64,000 nt of DNA from Colius striatus (GCF_028858725.1 NC_084760.1:53283367-53347366), one strand, 5' to 3'; shown: positions 49,001 through 63,031, counted from the stretch's first letter. Made by a program: numbers and translations. Notes: generated by a model not told the origin, from the letters alone.

Positions 49001-52000
49001 GGATTGATGAGAATAGTCTACCATTACACGTGCATCTTTGTCACAGATGTTCAATGGGTCTTCCAGGATAGCAAACCACAACTGCTTTTTGCTTAGCATC
49101 TTGTCAGCTGAGACTTTTAAACCAGTTTCAGAGCATGAGAAAGCAGCCATTCATATAGCTTTAGTATATGCTTCTTTCTGGTAATAGCAGATACCTTGCC
49201 TTTCTTTTGGTACTAAGCTCCTTGTGGTGTCTGGATTTGTGGTTATGTGGGATGTGACAGCAGTTGCTAAATCCCATTCTGAATAATAGTGATGTCTGGA
49301 ACCATCAGCAGCAACACTAATATAGTGATGGTAAATAAAGTTAGGTACAGCTTGCTCTTACTGGTAGCAGAGGGTGAACCTTAATTACTCTGTATACTTG
49401 TCTTAATTTTCTCAGGTGGTGAGACTGACTTTTGGCCCACTGAGCTGCTTTAGTAAAGTTTTGTGTTCATACTGTTGTACCAACAGTTGACTAATCAGTT
49501 GTGTTGCTCCCACTGGTGCTGGTTGAGGTGAAGAAGGAAAGACAGTGGCAAATGCTCTGAATCTGTGTTAGGTGTAGTGAGGTATACTTTATTTTGTTTC
49601 CTTTTCTTTCATTACATATTTGTAGTGCTGATATTCCTCTCATTGCAACAGGTAATTTGGATTACAAGAATGATCTGTGATTGTGTTTGCTGGAGGAAAT
49701 GCTGCATCAGTTTCTTGCAGAAGGCTTATATTTAGAAAATATTGTTAATTGCCTCTGCTGTAGGAAGAGAGGGAAGCAGGAAGTGCCGCATAAGATGTTT
49801 ATTTGTTTATACCAATGAATTTCTCTGTCCTTAATAAAAAGATTAAATAAGAGGTTTTTCTTTATTTTTTCAGTGTCTGCATCCCAGCTAATACTAGTAT
49901 GTTTCAACAGCTGTATCAGCAACTGTATGGGCAACTTATCTGGAGTTGTGCTGATTCTCATGGGCAATTGCAGAACCCAATATGTTACAAAGATATTGGA
50001 TAATGCTTGTGGAATTTGGTTGGGTATTTGTCTGTCTGCTCTGAATCCATGAGGATCTGTACACTGAAAGACTGAGGTAAACAGGTCTTTGAAGAATGCA
50101 GGAGGACCATAATGTAACTAATGGTCTTGTACTGTGATAAAAGCATGTTGAGTTGCAGTGCTCAAACTGGGGTTCCCCTCCTGCCTGAGCAGGCACAGAG
50201 GCCTGACATATTTTTACTGCCCCTGGTGCTCTTCATTCTCCTGGTTTTCATGAAGGTGCAGCGGATTAAAACCATAATAAACCTAACCCTACTGTGTTCA
50301 CCTTGGTTATTAAATCCAGATTGACTAAAAGTTTAGGGATTTAATTGAGGATTTCTGTCTGTCAACTTCTCTATTACCAGTTCTGTTATTTGGTAAAAAT
50401 CCATCCAGGCAGGTGAAGACCTTATCTCTAAGGAGATAATGCTGTCTGGGGAAATAATGCAGCCTTCTTGCAGAAGGCAGCAGTGATTGTGCGATTATAT
50501 AGTAGCAGTTAAAATATTTTCTGGGGAGCAGAAGCCTTTGACTAGTGTTTATGTAACTTTAGCAGAAGAAAGTTAAAGTATTTTGTCACTCAAAAGAGCT
50601 TACTTGAGTGTTACTTCTGTCCATCAGTGAAGCTTTCCTGAAATAGTTTGGAACGAGCCTAGAGTGCTTTTTGGACTCTTACTGCGTCTTGTCATTTAAG
50701 TGCTCTGATCTCCAGAATGTATGCTTCAGATTTAAGGTTTCTTGAAGCCCATAGTACAACTGTATTGAGAACTTGGGTTTCTTAATCCTGGGTTCAGTTT
50801 TCCAGTGAACTGTTTTACTTCTGACCAGTTTTTCTCTTAAAAATTCTTTGAAATGATTGAGTAGTGCAGTAAGCAAAAGAAATTATTTCATTGTCCTTCA
50901 AATGTGTAGGCTTTTAGTCGTTTCCAAATCACTGGTTAGTTTAGCCAATGCAATCAATCCATTAAACTTTCTGGGTGTTCAGTGTGTTTGCTTCACCGGG
51001 GGAAATAAATGTGATGTGCTTTTGTGTGACCAGAACATTTGTGTGAGATACCAGTATGAAGTGGCATCTGCTGTAGGTCTTCACCCATGTGAAACTTCAC
51101 ATTCAGTGTTTGCACTTTCATGTTGAACTGGGCTGTGTCCTCAGGCCACACTTATTAGAAGGACTAACACTAATCTGTAGAAGGTAATCTCCTTATAGGT
51201 ATGGGCAATATGAAGGTATCTCTTTTCTTGATTGCTGATAAGCTCTTGTTCTCCTGGTACAGAATGTCACTCCAGGAAGAAATGTGGGAGGAACGGTCAC
51301 CTATGAGGTTATAAGTTCTAACAGGGATTCTTCCAGTTTAGTTAGCACTTGCTTAAGTGGCTTTAATAGGGGTAAAATTTAAATGACTTTGGCCATTTTC
51401 AAACTTAGATTACATTTTTTCTAGGCTCTTGGAATAGCCTAGAAGTCTTTTTTCATCTGTCCAGATCCTGTGAAGTCCAACGTAATGACTCAAACCTTGT
51501 TTTCCTCCATTAGCAACTAGAATGATTCAACATGAGGATGTAGGCAGAAGTTGTTCATGTGTTAAAACAGCAGGTACATTATTTGAATTGGGTTACAATG
51601 TGATGGTTTTGAAACTGCTGATACTTTGCTTTAAACTGACTTCTTGGCATGGGGAGGGAGTTGAGAAAAAGCAAATAACAGAAAGGGACTGGAAGGGTGT
51701 TTCCTCGGCTCAACTTGGGATAAGGTGTTCCCTTGTAAGGAAAAGCTGACTCTTATTCTGTGTTTTACCAGATTATACTGCTTTAAAAAGCAGAGCAACT
51801 GAGAATGTTGAATTTCTGAGGTGCTAACAAGGCATTTCCAGGTGATAGCTGTGGTGGTCTAGCCAGACATGCAAGTGGTTGACACCACTAGGTGTTTCTC
51901 TGTTCCAGTTCCACTCTATTTCACAACTCCTGTCATTTTTGAGCCTTGCTTCTGCCAAGCTCGCAATGTCTTAATTGCAACTTACATTTGTCAGTCTCTA

Positions 52001-55000
52001 ACCCTGAAGTGCTACAACACCACAGTTGACTGCAAAGGGGCATGGCTCATAGCTATTGTAAAACTGTGCAAAACGCACATGCCCTGGAAGAGACCTGTGT
52101 AATGGGGGACTACTGCAGGAACGTGAAACACTGATAGTTTGCCTCAGCTCTAATGGGAGCTGATGATTAATAGCAGGTTTGTAGCTTGTGTTGTAAAACC
52201 AAGAATTATCCCTGGATATGGCTCACAAGTTCAGTGGTTAAAAAAAGAAAATCAACTGAGCTTTTATAGTGCTTAAATATTCATAATTCTTAACTCTTCA
52301 TTTGCTGAAATATATTCATTTGCACCCACTTGCAAAGACTCTGGATTGTGATTGAACAAAATTGTTACTGCTTTTCCAAAATAATTGTTTCTAATAAGAA
52401 ATAATAGTGACAATTTCATGTCTGTGTTCCATATTAGAAATAGTAGTGGGGCTGAAATCTTCCTCACTTAACAGCAAACATCTGTTTTATTGCTGAAATT
52501 TATTAGATCTTGTCAAATACTAACTTTTTATAATGTTAAACTAGTGTCATGGACTTGCTTTCAACTTGCATGGAAGGCTGTGTTTAAAAACAAAAAAAAC
52601 TCCAACCTGGGAAAGTAGCATTAAATCAGGACTGAAATCTCACTGTCTAGGAACACTTAAAATTTTGTTAGGGAATTGATCTACTCATGCACTATTGTTT
52701 ACTATATTTGTCATAGATAAATTGGCAACAGCATCTTCTAGAACTGGTCTGGATATACTGTCATAGTTTTAAGAAATTAAGCTTGTAGAATAAGCTTCAT
52801 TTTGTTTGAGATTATGTAAGGGAAGGGAGTGTATTTCTGAGCCACAACCATGTAAAATAATTTTTCAAGTCAAATGTGGCGTCAGTCCATGTACATTGGC
52901 TCTGTCAAGACTGTATTTGTCATCATAGGCATTTGTAAGAAAGTCTCTCGTGCACTCAGACAAAACACTGAAGGAAAAAAGTTCCCAAATGCTATTGGTT
53001 TTAGGTGAAAATTTGGGTTAGTTTGGGTGTTTACTACCTTCAGATGTGCTTCAGGATCTTCTCTGCAGGAAGACTGCAGGTGTGTCAAGGTTAGTGGATC
53101 TGTTGAAATTTAGGTATGGAGGTCTTTCCAAGAAAGACATGGTACAGCTATATAGCACTACAGTAGCTTCCAGTTTGTTCAACTGCTATTCTAAGAGCAA
53201 CACAGTACTCGAATTTAGACAGTGAAGAACGTGGGCAAGCTAAATGAGGAGAGCAGAAGGGAAATGGTGGTGATTTTGAGATAAATCTCTAGAATGCATC
53301 TAGCACATCTTCATTGTCTACTGTATGTATTAAAGACCTTCACCTCAGAGCTAGACCAAGTACTTTTTCTAATGTTCTTTTTTTACTGAGCAGTAAGGAC
53401 CTTGGTCCTTTCTCCTACCTATTACCTTCAACATCTTCCTTTTGCTTTAAAGCTGGAGTGTGGATTCTTAAATCTGTTCCTCCAGTCTTTGAGAGGAATA
53501 AGCAACAACTTTTCATGAGAAAATGATTGATGTCATTGGTGCTGGGTGGTGAAGGGAAAGAAGAGAGCAGTTGTCTGTTTGGGAGCCTTTTTTAATTATG
53601 CCAACTCTTTTTCTGAATATTAAGCACAGTCTTTTTTTCTTGTCTTAAAGTGAATGGAAATGACTCTTGAAGCGAAGACATGTGTAACCTTGTACAGATC
53701 TTACTTGAAGGTAGTGCAGGTTTTGGCAATTGCAGTAGCTGCGCTGCTGCTGACCTTAAGTGTAAGAAAGACAAGTAGTGCTATCTCTAGCAGAAAATAG
53801 ACTTAACCAAGCAGAGTTGCATCAAAATATTACAGCAGCATTTTCAGTTTCTAGTATTTATGAATATACATGAGTAAGTAGGAGGACAAAATGTAACAAT
53901 TTTAGTTTAGACAGTGAAAGTATTCTAACACTTCTGTCAAGGTTGCTGCCATACTGAGACTTGCTTGTCTGTCAACATGTGAAAGCAGTTATACTCACCA
54001 TTAACACTTTTGTAATGAAGTAGATTATTTTTTTCAGGAAGTATCTAGGATGGGTGGAAAATCATGCGCTTTACCAGCTATGAAGCCTGTGTAAAAACAC
54101 TATCTCACTAGACTTAAAGGCTAGCATATTAAATGCATTGTATCACTTTATGTTGTGAGCTAACTCCTAATGTATTATGGTCTTAACCTAATGCATATAC
54201 ACTGTTTGACCACTGCTGATTGGAAACTGCTGTTTGTAGCAGTTTTTAATCCCCAGATTGGGTTGAGGTGGTGAATCATAAGCCTGATTCTAAAATTGTA
54301 TGAAAGTTCAGTGATTCTTAGAAGGTTATTGTGCAGACACTTTTAGACTGGTCAAAAGAAGTACTTGACGCAGGATTTGTGAGTGAAGTTTAGCCTCTTT
54401 ATAACAACTCCTTAACACAGCATGTTAAAAAAGTGTTGCCATAAGTAAACACGTCTAGCCACACTTCTAAATTGCAGGTATTTAAGCTGTGAGAATTTTC
54501 ACTATGGCTTTTAATTAGAAGCAGTTACATTGGGTTGCTCAAAGAGCGAGAATATATTTTAAAACAGGAACCTAAGTTTGTTTGGTTTAGCAAGTTTTTG
54601 TAATCTCCTGTGCTCAAAATGTGTCTTCCATAAACATATAAGTACAAGAAGGCCTTGTGGACAGTATTAACTCCTTGGAATACAGAGCTTGTGAAATCTT
54701 CTTATTAGGAAATCCATGGTGTAAGAATGGGAAGTTGCTGTGGTCTGATACACTGATTTAGTCTTCTGGCTCTTGCTTTGTGGTGACTTGCTTTGTTAGC
54801 CCACAGCCTCAGTGGTGTGCCGGTAAGTGGTAGCAAACTGAAGCTGCAATTCTGCAGAAGCATGGGCATTAAAAAAACCTGGTATTAATCTGACTTGATG
54901 GCCTTATGATAGTAGGGTACTGCTTTCTGAAACTATTGCTAGCATTTGAAGAACAGTGAAGTAAATCTTAAGCTACCCTTTATGCAATTGCAGCTTGTTA

Positions 55001-58000
55001 CTGAAAAAGAGCTGAGTGAAAGAGGAACAAATGCATGTAAGTTGTCTTTCCAAGGTCACTGAAACTAGTCATATGCAGTAGCACTTGCTTTGGATCGTTA
55101 TCACATTTGTAAACTCCAGTTTGGAACCAGTACTGACTACTCCCTTCTTTTTTCTTCCTGCCTAGTGTCAGATTTGTGTTGTAGCACTTTTTATGGGAGT
55201 TGGCTAACGTAACTTTTTTTTAAAGGTATTTTCAAGAGGAATAATTCAAGATTGATGGATGAAATTCTAAAACAGCAGCAAGAACTCTTAGGACTAGATT
55301 GTTCCAAGTACACCGTGGAGTTTGCAAATCAAGACAAAGCTGATCAAGGTAAGATGAATTGTGAGAAGACTCTTATGAGACTAAGTAGCGGTATATAAAT
55401 CATAACTCTTGCTTTTCCTTAAACATGTACCTGTGTACAGAGATCATTTTCCCTCATTATGCTGGTTACCAGAGCACACGCAGCCTTCCTGGGCTAGTAA
55501 CAGCTTTCTTTGTGGTTGGTTGTTCTTAGCTAATAGAGGAGTGTTGCTCTGTTCTTCCTACAGTGATCATTACTGGATAGTCTGATCTCCCCTTTAACTC
55601 ATCTTTAACTCGGATGTTGTGCCTTTTAGTGACCCCTTTAATGCATCAACGTAGCTCAACTTCCTGCTGTTTCAGTGGTATGAATTCTTTTGCTGGGAGT
55701 GTTGAAAAAGCCCTGAAGTAAGTGTAAGGGAACTGATATCAAGTTAACAGTGCATGCACTTCCATTTTTTCAAACTTACACCTGAAAGTGGGGAGAAAGA
55801 AGGGAGAGAGTAAAGCTGCTTGTTGTCATGGCAATGTGTTATGACACCAGGTAGAAAAAGGACGTAAGTTAAAAAAAAGAATTCTGTGATAGCAGCTTTT
55901 GCATGTAGTAGAAGTGGCAAACAAGATTAATGTTCCTTATTCAATACTTATTTCTGTAAGTAGTCTTTTAGGTACACTGGCTAACACATATGCTAAAAGT
56001 CTCTCCAAAATGTAATAAATCACAAGCATGTACTAAAGCAGGCCTTTGCCTTGGAGGAGTAGGCTAATACTTAGAGTACTTCTAACTAAACTCATAATAT
56101 TTAAGTAGAATCTTAGAATTGTTTCAACGGGAAGAGACCTTTAAGATCATCCAGTCCAATTTTAGGTCTCATAGTAAAAAAAAACCTAAACCCTATGACC
56201 CTTATATTTTTTAAGACAATCGTATTACATAGTTCAAAGACTTAAAGAAAGACTGCACTTCACAAGCTGTAGTACATTTAGCTACATTTAAGATGATGCT
56301 GGCCAAGTTTTGCTTCCCCTGTGAGAGCTGACAGGATGGTCAGATCCTTTGTGCCAGTTTTCTGGTATAAAGTCCAATGTCATAGCATAAACTTGCTTTA
56401 TAAACAATGTAGGCTAAGGTGCCAACATATTCATGGGAACACATAAGTTTCATGTTATTTCTTTATCCTTGTGAAGGTTGAAAATAACCATCAGAAAAGA
56501 GAGTAGTCGGGCTGCTGATGTCTTACCCTAGCATACTTAGCTGCACTCAGCTACATTGGGATATTTATGTCCAGACCAGATGAACTATTGAAAGACTGCT
56601 CAGACATGCTGACTGAAAGGGCACATCTAAGTCTCTTGAACCATTTGTGCTGGAAACTATGAAAAGTAGAGGTTTCTTTTGTTCTCTTTAGAATTTTTCA
56701 TACTTAAAAGGCTTCAGAGTTGGATCAAGTGTTTCATACTTTGAACTGAACAAGATTACATCTATCCAGCTTATATTAAACTGCAGTTTTTCCACTTCTG
56801 AGAAGCAGAATGACATCTTACACTTGGGAATACTGAAGAAATGTCCTTTAACATAGGACATATGACAAATCAAACGATATCACAGAACACTTATTTTCAT
56901 TGTGGTGGCTTTGGGTAGACTTGAGATGCTTTTATGAATCCTCTGCCTATATTCCATGCTCCTTTGCAGTCAGATTTTGTAGTTTTAAGAAATGCTATTT
57001 TTAAGTATCTGGCTGTACCTACCATAAGTTCTGTGTAAGTCTAATCTGTCCACACGGTATTATTTAACCTAGTTAACTTTAAATTGAATTCAGTACGTTA
57101 CCTGTAGCCTTCAGCTTCCTTGGTAAGGAATCTTGGGTACTTTACCAGAACTGACAATGATGCAAATCATGAGAAGACTCTTACCTCACAGTAGTAGAGA
57201 CAATCCTATGTTGTGAAATGTCCTCTAAAGTCTTGGACATAATTACAGATTAAAGGATTAATTTTTGTACTCTTACCTGGTTCCTGGCTTCTCTGTAGCT
57301 GTCTTTGATCAATACTGTATCTCTTGCATCAATTTTGAAGTGTTGCTGAAAGATCCTGTGATCATATTCATGGAGGGCCCCAGCTTGTGTCACATCAGTG
57401 TTCACAGTTGCTGTTCAAACACCTTACTCTTTTAGGGTAGGAATTGGATCTTTTTTGCCTTTCCCTGAACTGCAAGTCTTTCTGTGTTGCTTACTATCCC
57501 TCAAGTAGTGGGCCACACACACATCTGGGCACCTTCATACTGCTTTGCCTGACAGGGTAAGAACCACTGCAAGTTCTCTGGAAGACTACATTTCAACCGG
57601 CATTTAATTAAACTTCTTTTCACAGGACCCCTTAAAATAGTTGCCTTAAAATTTCACTTTAGTAATACAGTAAATCCAGAAGCTGCTTACCCAGTTTTGT
57701 AAGAGATTGATGAGGTGTATCTGTGACTAGTTGTATGAAGTAAACTACAGGTTACTTTTGTTTATATCCTGTGAATATCTAAAGCACATTGAAAACAACA
57801 ATATTTTTGTTGCTTTTAAACTGTGTTTTGTACTTTCAGTTTTAAATTGCCAATCTACATTGAAGGTGCTGTCTCCGGAAGATGGAAAAGCAGACATAGT
57901 AAAAGCCGCTCAGAACTTCTGTCAGTTGGTAGCACAGCAGCAAAGAACACACACAGACCTGGATGTGAATGTGTTAGACAACTTATTAAGTAGTAAGTAT

Positions 58001-61000
58001 GACACAGTCTGTGGGGAGGAGGGGGAAAAGCAATTGGTTCATAATGGATTTACTTTCTGGTAGATCTTTTGCTTAGAACATATGCATCTTGATGCTTAGT
58101 CTATTAGGGTAAGTTACAATTATTGCCTCCAGGCTTCTGCTAGAAATTTCTTACCTGTTTATTCACTTTTGAACTTTTTCTGTAAGTAGAAAAAGGAAAC
58201 TTCAGGCTAAATTGTAGAATCTTAGCTTTTCAAAGTCTACGGCCTCTGTGGGATGTTATATTTTTTTCCAGAAAGCACACGCACTACTAGGTCACCTGAA
58301 GCTAGACTGTTGTAACTTGGGTTAACTTCTTGCAAGTTAGCATGCTGCAAACCCAAGTACAGGCAGTGTCTTTTCTAGATCTAGTTAGAGCAATTAAAGC
58401 AGATACTGCAGCCTAACTACTGCCTGAGCTCAAATGCTAGTGCTGATCTTTTGCTGTGATATAACCCACAGTAGCTTAGCTATCTTCACTACTAATTACT
58501 GCAGGTTACTGACTCTACACTGAGGTGTGTGACTGTGTGAAATAGTTATGAAAAGGGCAGGGCTGCTCTAACTACTTCTCCCAGATGTGGGATTAGAACA
58601 ACCCACCTGTCCCTAGGTGCTGTGGAGCTGTAATGGTTGCTCAGCTTTCCTAGGTGATCCATGCATGTTAATTGCAGCTGTAATTAGCCTGGCAGGGTTC
58701 AAGTTTCAGATTGCACACTTCAGTATGGATGTCTGCAGGCACATTATAGTGGTTCCTATTAATTGTAGTTTAGAGAGTAACTTTTTTTTTCAGATGGATG
58801 ATCAGCTGAATTGTTGAGCGAACTGAGTGCCATGGCAGTTAGAATTTAATTTGAAACTAAGATTCAAGTGTTCAATCTCTGTTGTCAGCATGCTGCATGA
58901 TAGCTTCTCACTATAACAGAATTATTAAATGTATTGAATAAGCCAACTGAAGAAGTAAGTTGGACATCTATCCTGTTATACCCCAAAGGCAATTTAAGGG
59001 AATTAATTGCTGCTTTATACGCGGTCACTCCTTCTGTGAAGGACTGGTGGCAATTGATAGCCGTAAACGTATTTTGGCCAGTGATGCTAAACTGCAGCTT
59101 CTCAAACACTTGTTCATGATCTTCTGTCTGTGCATTTAAGTGTCTGGATATGTTAAAAGTATTAGATCCAGTCTTAAACTGAGCAGACTTCTTGAACAAG
59201 TAATGCATGCTAACAGAGCACAGAGAAATGTCCTAGACTTTTAATCTGTCAAAACTGTAAACATTGAAAACAGCCTGTCTAATCTGTGTGGCTAATAACT
59301 AAGAGTAATATCTCTAACTAGTCCTGCTTATTAATTTGCTTGGGTTAATGTTCAGGACAGTTGGAGGTAAAGAACAAATTCTTTCATGACTTGTATAGCA
59401 GCAGTTTATGAAACTACTCATTTTAGTTGTAGGCAAATTTAGTTCCTGTGCGTCCTTAATGGCAAGGTATTGAATATAAAGATCTGTGAGTTACTGATGT
59501 GACTTGAGAGTGAGTTCTGAAAAGCAGCACTTGTAGAGATATTTTTAGAATTTGCGTTCATGGTGACTTCTGTAAGTTTCTGGGTGTTCACATTTTGACT
59601 TACATACCTGATAATGTATTTTTTAAACTTTTTGTTCATGTTTAGGATGCAGTTATTTGAAGTCTAGTCCTAAAATGGTATGGTTCTAGCTTGTTGTGTT
59701 GCTTTTCTGGTTCTTAATACAGTCATGCTCTAATTCTTACAGTTTGCGTTTTCTTCAGCCTAAGAGTACTTTCTTCCTGAGCAGTGTCTCAGCTAACCAG
59801 CTTGTTTCCAGAAAAGCAAGTGCCAACTGCGTTATAATATTGTCTCCTTGCTGTCTACCTTTCTAGTAAAGAACGTTACTATCAGTTAAGGCTGTTCAAG
59901 TTGCCTTAGAAAATCTTCCTGGAGAAGAGAAGGGTAGTGCTGTCAATTGTGCAAGCTCCTTCATGTTCTCCTCACAGAACTCCTCACCTAGAAGGGATGT
60001 TTTCAGATTCCTGTCCCTTAAGTGTTCAAGTCTTTTGGCCTCTTGTTTCTTTTTATTTTTTTTAAGCCTGCTCCCAAATCTTTTTACCTCATGTGTGCTG
60101 AACTTGAAGAGTGTTGTAACTAGCAGGTCTGAGGGAGCTTCCACATGCAAAGCATCTGCAGTGTTGAGGAACAGGTGCAGAGTGGAAAGCCCAGCAGTGT
60201 GTGGGGTTTCTTTGAATAGGCTGTTCTGACAGTAATGCTACAGTGTACATTTTCATTTTCCTTCAGATAGGAACCAGAAGGAAATATTAGCATTAAACTG
60301 GGCTTTCTGAAGGTCTTCTGCTGTTTGAAAAACATTGCATTGTTGGAAGATCCTGCCGTTGAACTGGCCAGCTGAGGAGTTCTCAGCTACTGAATGAGTT
60401 GATGAGTAAAGCTGTCCACTTCCTCCAGAGTCCCCACTTCTAAGTATTCACTGCTTCCCTGCAAAGCTTTCGTACTAACACGCTACCTTCTGCACACAGA
60501 AATGGCTTTTGCTTCATAGTTTTTTTTTCTGAGCTTTGAGATAAGATTTGGACTGTGACTCAAGGCACTCGTATCTAAATACTTCATCCGTCCTTAAAAA
60601 TGCACGTGTGTGGGAGAATAGCTTTTTTACCTTTGCTGAGAGGATTACTGTTGTGGTGATTGAGTGGGGAGGGAGGATGTTAACTTTTTGAAGTCTCCAG
60701 CATCAGTTTCAAATTTTGAGTGGAACAAAATCTGATAGGACCTTAATTTCTTATTGTGCTATTCCCAGAGTTAAATACCTTTACAACTAAATATAAACTT
60801 GTAAAAGTCTCTTCACTGGTTTGGGTTTGTTTTTTTTTTTTGAGACAAGTGAGAATATAATTGAGAAATAACAACATCCAAAGTTCAGAATGAATAGGCA
60901 GTATTAAACTTTACCTGCCAAAGGCAGGTATTATGCAATATAAGCTCTCTTGCAATGAGTAGATAATGGAAGGAGGAACAAGAAATAGCATGCAATAATC

Positions 61001-62915
61001 GTAACCAATTGCAGCATTACAGCAGAGGAAGGTTATGACTGATGAAATGCTTTTCAGGTGAACTAGGTAGGTGCATGAGGAGCTGCTTACCTTCTTGGGC
61101 CCTCTGGGTGTACTATACTGGTTTTCACATGTTGGCCTAATCAGGGAACGATGGACTAAGGCTATTCACTCTAAGCTTATCCTCTGTCAATTTTAGCCTG
61201 GAATAGCTCAGGCATGGCAGAAGTGTACGGAAAAGGAGACAGTGTCGTTTGGCCACTGATGGTCTTCAACCTCAGAAGATGAGTAGGATGCTCTCACTAG
61301 TGGAATGACAGTAACTGGAGTTTTAAGATAAGGGTAGTAAGAGCGTGGGCAACTAGTGAAGTCCTTCAGTGTTACCTAGCCCTGTCACGGGATGGGTCAT
61401 CTTGTCCACTTAATAGGAAAAAAAAAAATCAACTTGCCCTTTTTCTTTCTTATTCATGTAACCTGAAAGATGTCACCTGCAACAGTTTGTCTGAAATTTC
61501 ATGGTAAAAGTTGTTTTTCAAATTGTCTATCTAGCTCCATACAGAGAGAGAGAATCTGACAAGGTGGTTTTTTACAACTTTTTCATGATGGTCTGTGATA
61601 TCAAGTTTGTTCTTCAGTGCAACCTCCTCTAATTTTTTTTTTTGTTAGTTATTCTAGTTGACTGCAACTCCACATTATTGACTTAGGACCTTAGTAGATA
61701 TGGGTCAGAGTACAGCAAAGTTTGCCAAGACAAAATTAGAAAAAGTCAGTTTAAAGGTTTATTGTTGTTCAAAACAATGTAACTGTTGCTATCACTTCCT
61801 TACCAAGTCCTTGAAAAAACTACCTGACATAAAAATAACAGTCCATCTGTGCCTACAGTGGCCATCTAAGCTTTTGTTCAGGTTGAGCAAGACCAAGCTG
61901 ACATCTTGGGTGTTTAGTTATTAACTTGTTGTCAGGAGCTTTTTTATTGTTAAAAAATGGATTTAATGAAAAGCAGATGCCTTAGGGTTTAGAATTAAAA
62001 CATATCTTCTGGTGAATTTAATAAAACCTAGTGTAACTTGTTCTTACAGGTACAAATGGATTTCCTGATCCTGATTTAGTCTTGAAGTTTGGTCCTGTGG
62101 ACAGCACATTAGGATTCCTTCCGTGGCACATCAGACTGACAGAGATCATGTGAGTTGCCTATAAATACTGTGAAACAGGTTGGAATAATGTCTAACTGAA
62201 CAAGTGGTTTTGACTTATCTTATGGAAATAGCCATAAGAGGGGATCTACCAAAACAAAAGTGTCTGGAGATTGATTTATTTAAAAATTGTTAAATGAAAC
62301 CAGTCAATCAGTGATTGTTGTTCCTTCAGCCATGATTAGGCAACAGCAGGATTTACTCTTCAGATTTAAGAAAAAACTGTCACCATCTAGCCTCGGTAGT
62401 TCAATCCCAATCCTATCTGTCTTATATGTGGATTTTGAATAGTTTACAGGCTTCTAACAGGAAAACTAAAGATAGAAAGGAAATAGATACACCTCTGGAT
62501 TACTTTCCAATCTTGGACTAAAGTTGCTGTAGTTTTAAAAATCTGAGAGCATTAATAGGGCACTTAGATGCCTGGACAAGCCTGTGCTTTTCCAACTTCC
62601 TCACTAATTTGAAGTGCCCTATGTGTGCTAATGGATAGGCTTTGATTTAGAGGATTGCAAGATAGTTTAGTTACTGGAGTTGAGTGGCATTCACAGTGTT
62701 GAGAACAACTTCACAGGGTTACTCAGACAACAGTTTACATTAAGTAGTGGTATTCCTGACTGGCCATACAAATTGTGCAGTGTTTATAAAAGCTTATCTT
62801 AACTTTTCTAATTTGCTTTCACAGTTCTTTGCCTTCCCACCTGAACGTCAGCTATGAAGACTTTTTCTCTGCCCTTCATCACTATGCAGCCTGTGAGCAG
62901 CGCTGGGGAAAGTGA
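45626..62915 (+). CDS. NUS1: NUS1 (Nogo-B receptor), dehydrodolichyl diphosphate synthase complex subunit
   Basis: Non-catalytic partner of DHDDS in the ER cis-prenyltransferase that makes the dolichol precursor for protein glycosylation. Mammalian NUS1 is also reported to bind NPC2 and Nogo-B (family knowledge). Five coding exons (45626-46028, 55226-55348, 57840-57992, 62050-62149, 62825-62915) sum to 870 nt, 289 residues plus TGA, close to human at 293. The N-terminus is an Ala/Leu/Arg-rich membrane-anchoring segment, unlike mammals in detail. From [10 protein letters not shown] (residues 94-103) the sequence is closely conserved: [33 protein letters not shown], and [20 protein letters not shown]. 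It ends ACEQRWGK, keeping the C-terminal RxG motif needed for the DHDDS interface and catalysis, with Trp where human has Leu. Introns are GT-AG with matching phases. Confidence 0.96.
46029..55225 (+). other. NUS1: NUS1 intron 1 (9.2 kb)
   Basis: The first 150 bp is the tail of the CpG island. An antisense CR1 of about 540 bp lies at 48322-48863. The rest is AT-rich with no exon recognised. Confidence 0.9.
48322..48863 (-). mobile_element. CR1 LINE 3' fragment, antisense to NUS1
   Basis: It begins aaaatcacagaatggtagga gttggaaggg and runs through ctccacaccctgccagggct, ggtggccctgtgctggactc and cagatgaggcctcaccaggg, the classic reverse complement of the CR1 3' region. 5'-truncated, about 540 bp. 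Confidence 0.92.
55226..55348 (+). CDS. NUS1: NUS1 exon 2
   Basis: 123 nt, acceptor TTTAAAG|GTATTT and donor CAAG|GTAAGA. It encodes [20 protein letters not shown] and then [21 protein letters not shown]. Confidence 0.96.
55349..57839 (+). other. NUS1: NUS1 intron 2
   Basis: 2.5 kb AT-rich intron with a small CR1-like remnant at 56107-56162. Otherwise nothing recognised. Confidence 0.88.
56107..56162 (-). mobile_element. CR1 LINE 3'-end remnant
   Basis: agaatcttagaattgtttca then gggaagagacctttaagatc and atccagtccaat is a diverged reverse complement of a CR1 3' end, about 55 bp. Confidence 0.7.
57840..57992 (+). CDS. NUS1: NUS1 exon 3
   Basis: 153 nt, acceptor ACTTTCAG|TTTTAA and donor AGTA|GTAAGT. 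It encodes [35 protein letters not shown] and onward to DNLLS. Confidence 0.96.
57993..62049 (+). other. NUS1: NUS1 intron 3
   Basis: 4.1 kb AT-rich intron with poly-T runs (about 60830-60841). No repeat family or exon is recognised. Confidence 0.88.
62050..62149 (+). CDS. NUS1: NUS1 exon 4
   Basis: 100 nt, acceptor TTACAG|GTACAA and donor ATCAT|GTGAGT. It encodes [20 protein letters not shown] and [13 protein letters not shown], the most conserved block. One extra residue (SSTNG against human SSNG) sits at the exon 3-4 junction. Confidence 0.96.
62150..62824 (+). other. NUS1: NUS1 intron 4
   Basis: 675-bp intron. Nothing recognised beyond splice signals. Confidence 0.9.
62825..62915 (+). 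CDS. NUS1: NUS1 exon 5, C-terminus
   Basis: 91 nt, acceptor TTTCACAG|TTCTTT. It encodes [20 protein letters not shown] and [10 protein letters not shown], then TGA. The RWG triplet is the conserved RxG motif. Confidence 0.96.
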
Positions 62916-63031
62916 CTTCTGGCTGAGCACGTGGAGTGAGGCTTTCTGTGGGAAGGAGTTGATGTCTGTTTACAAGCACCTGTGACCCATAAGTCTGGTT
63001 CATAGTCCTTTCTTAATTTATCAACAAATTC

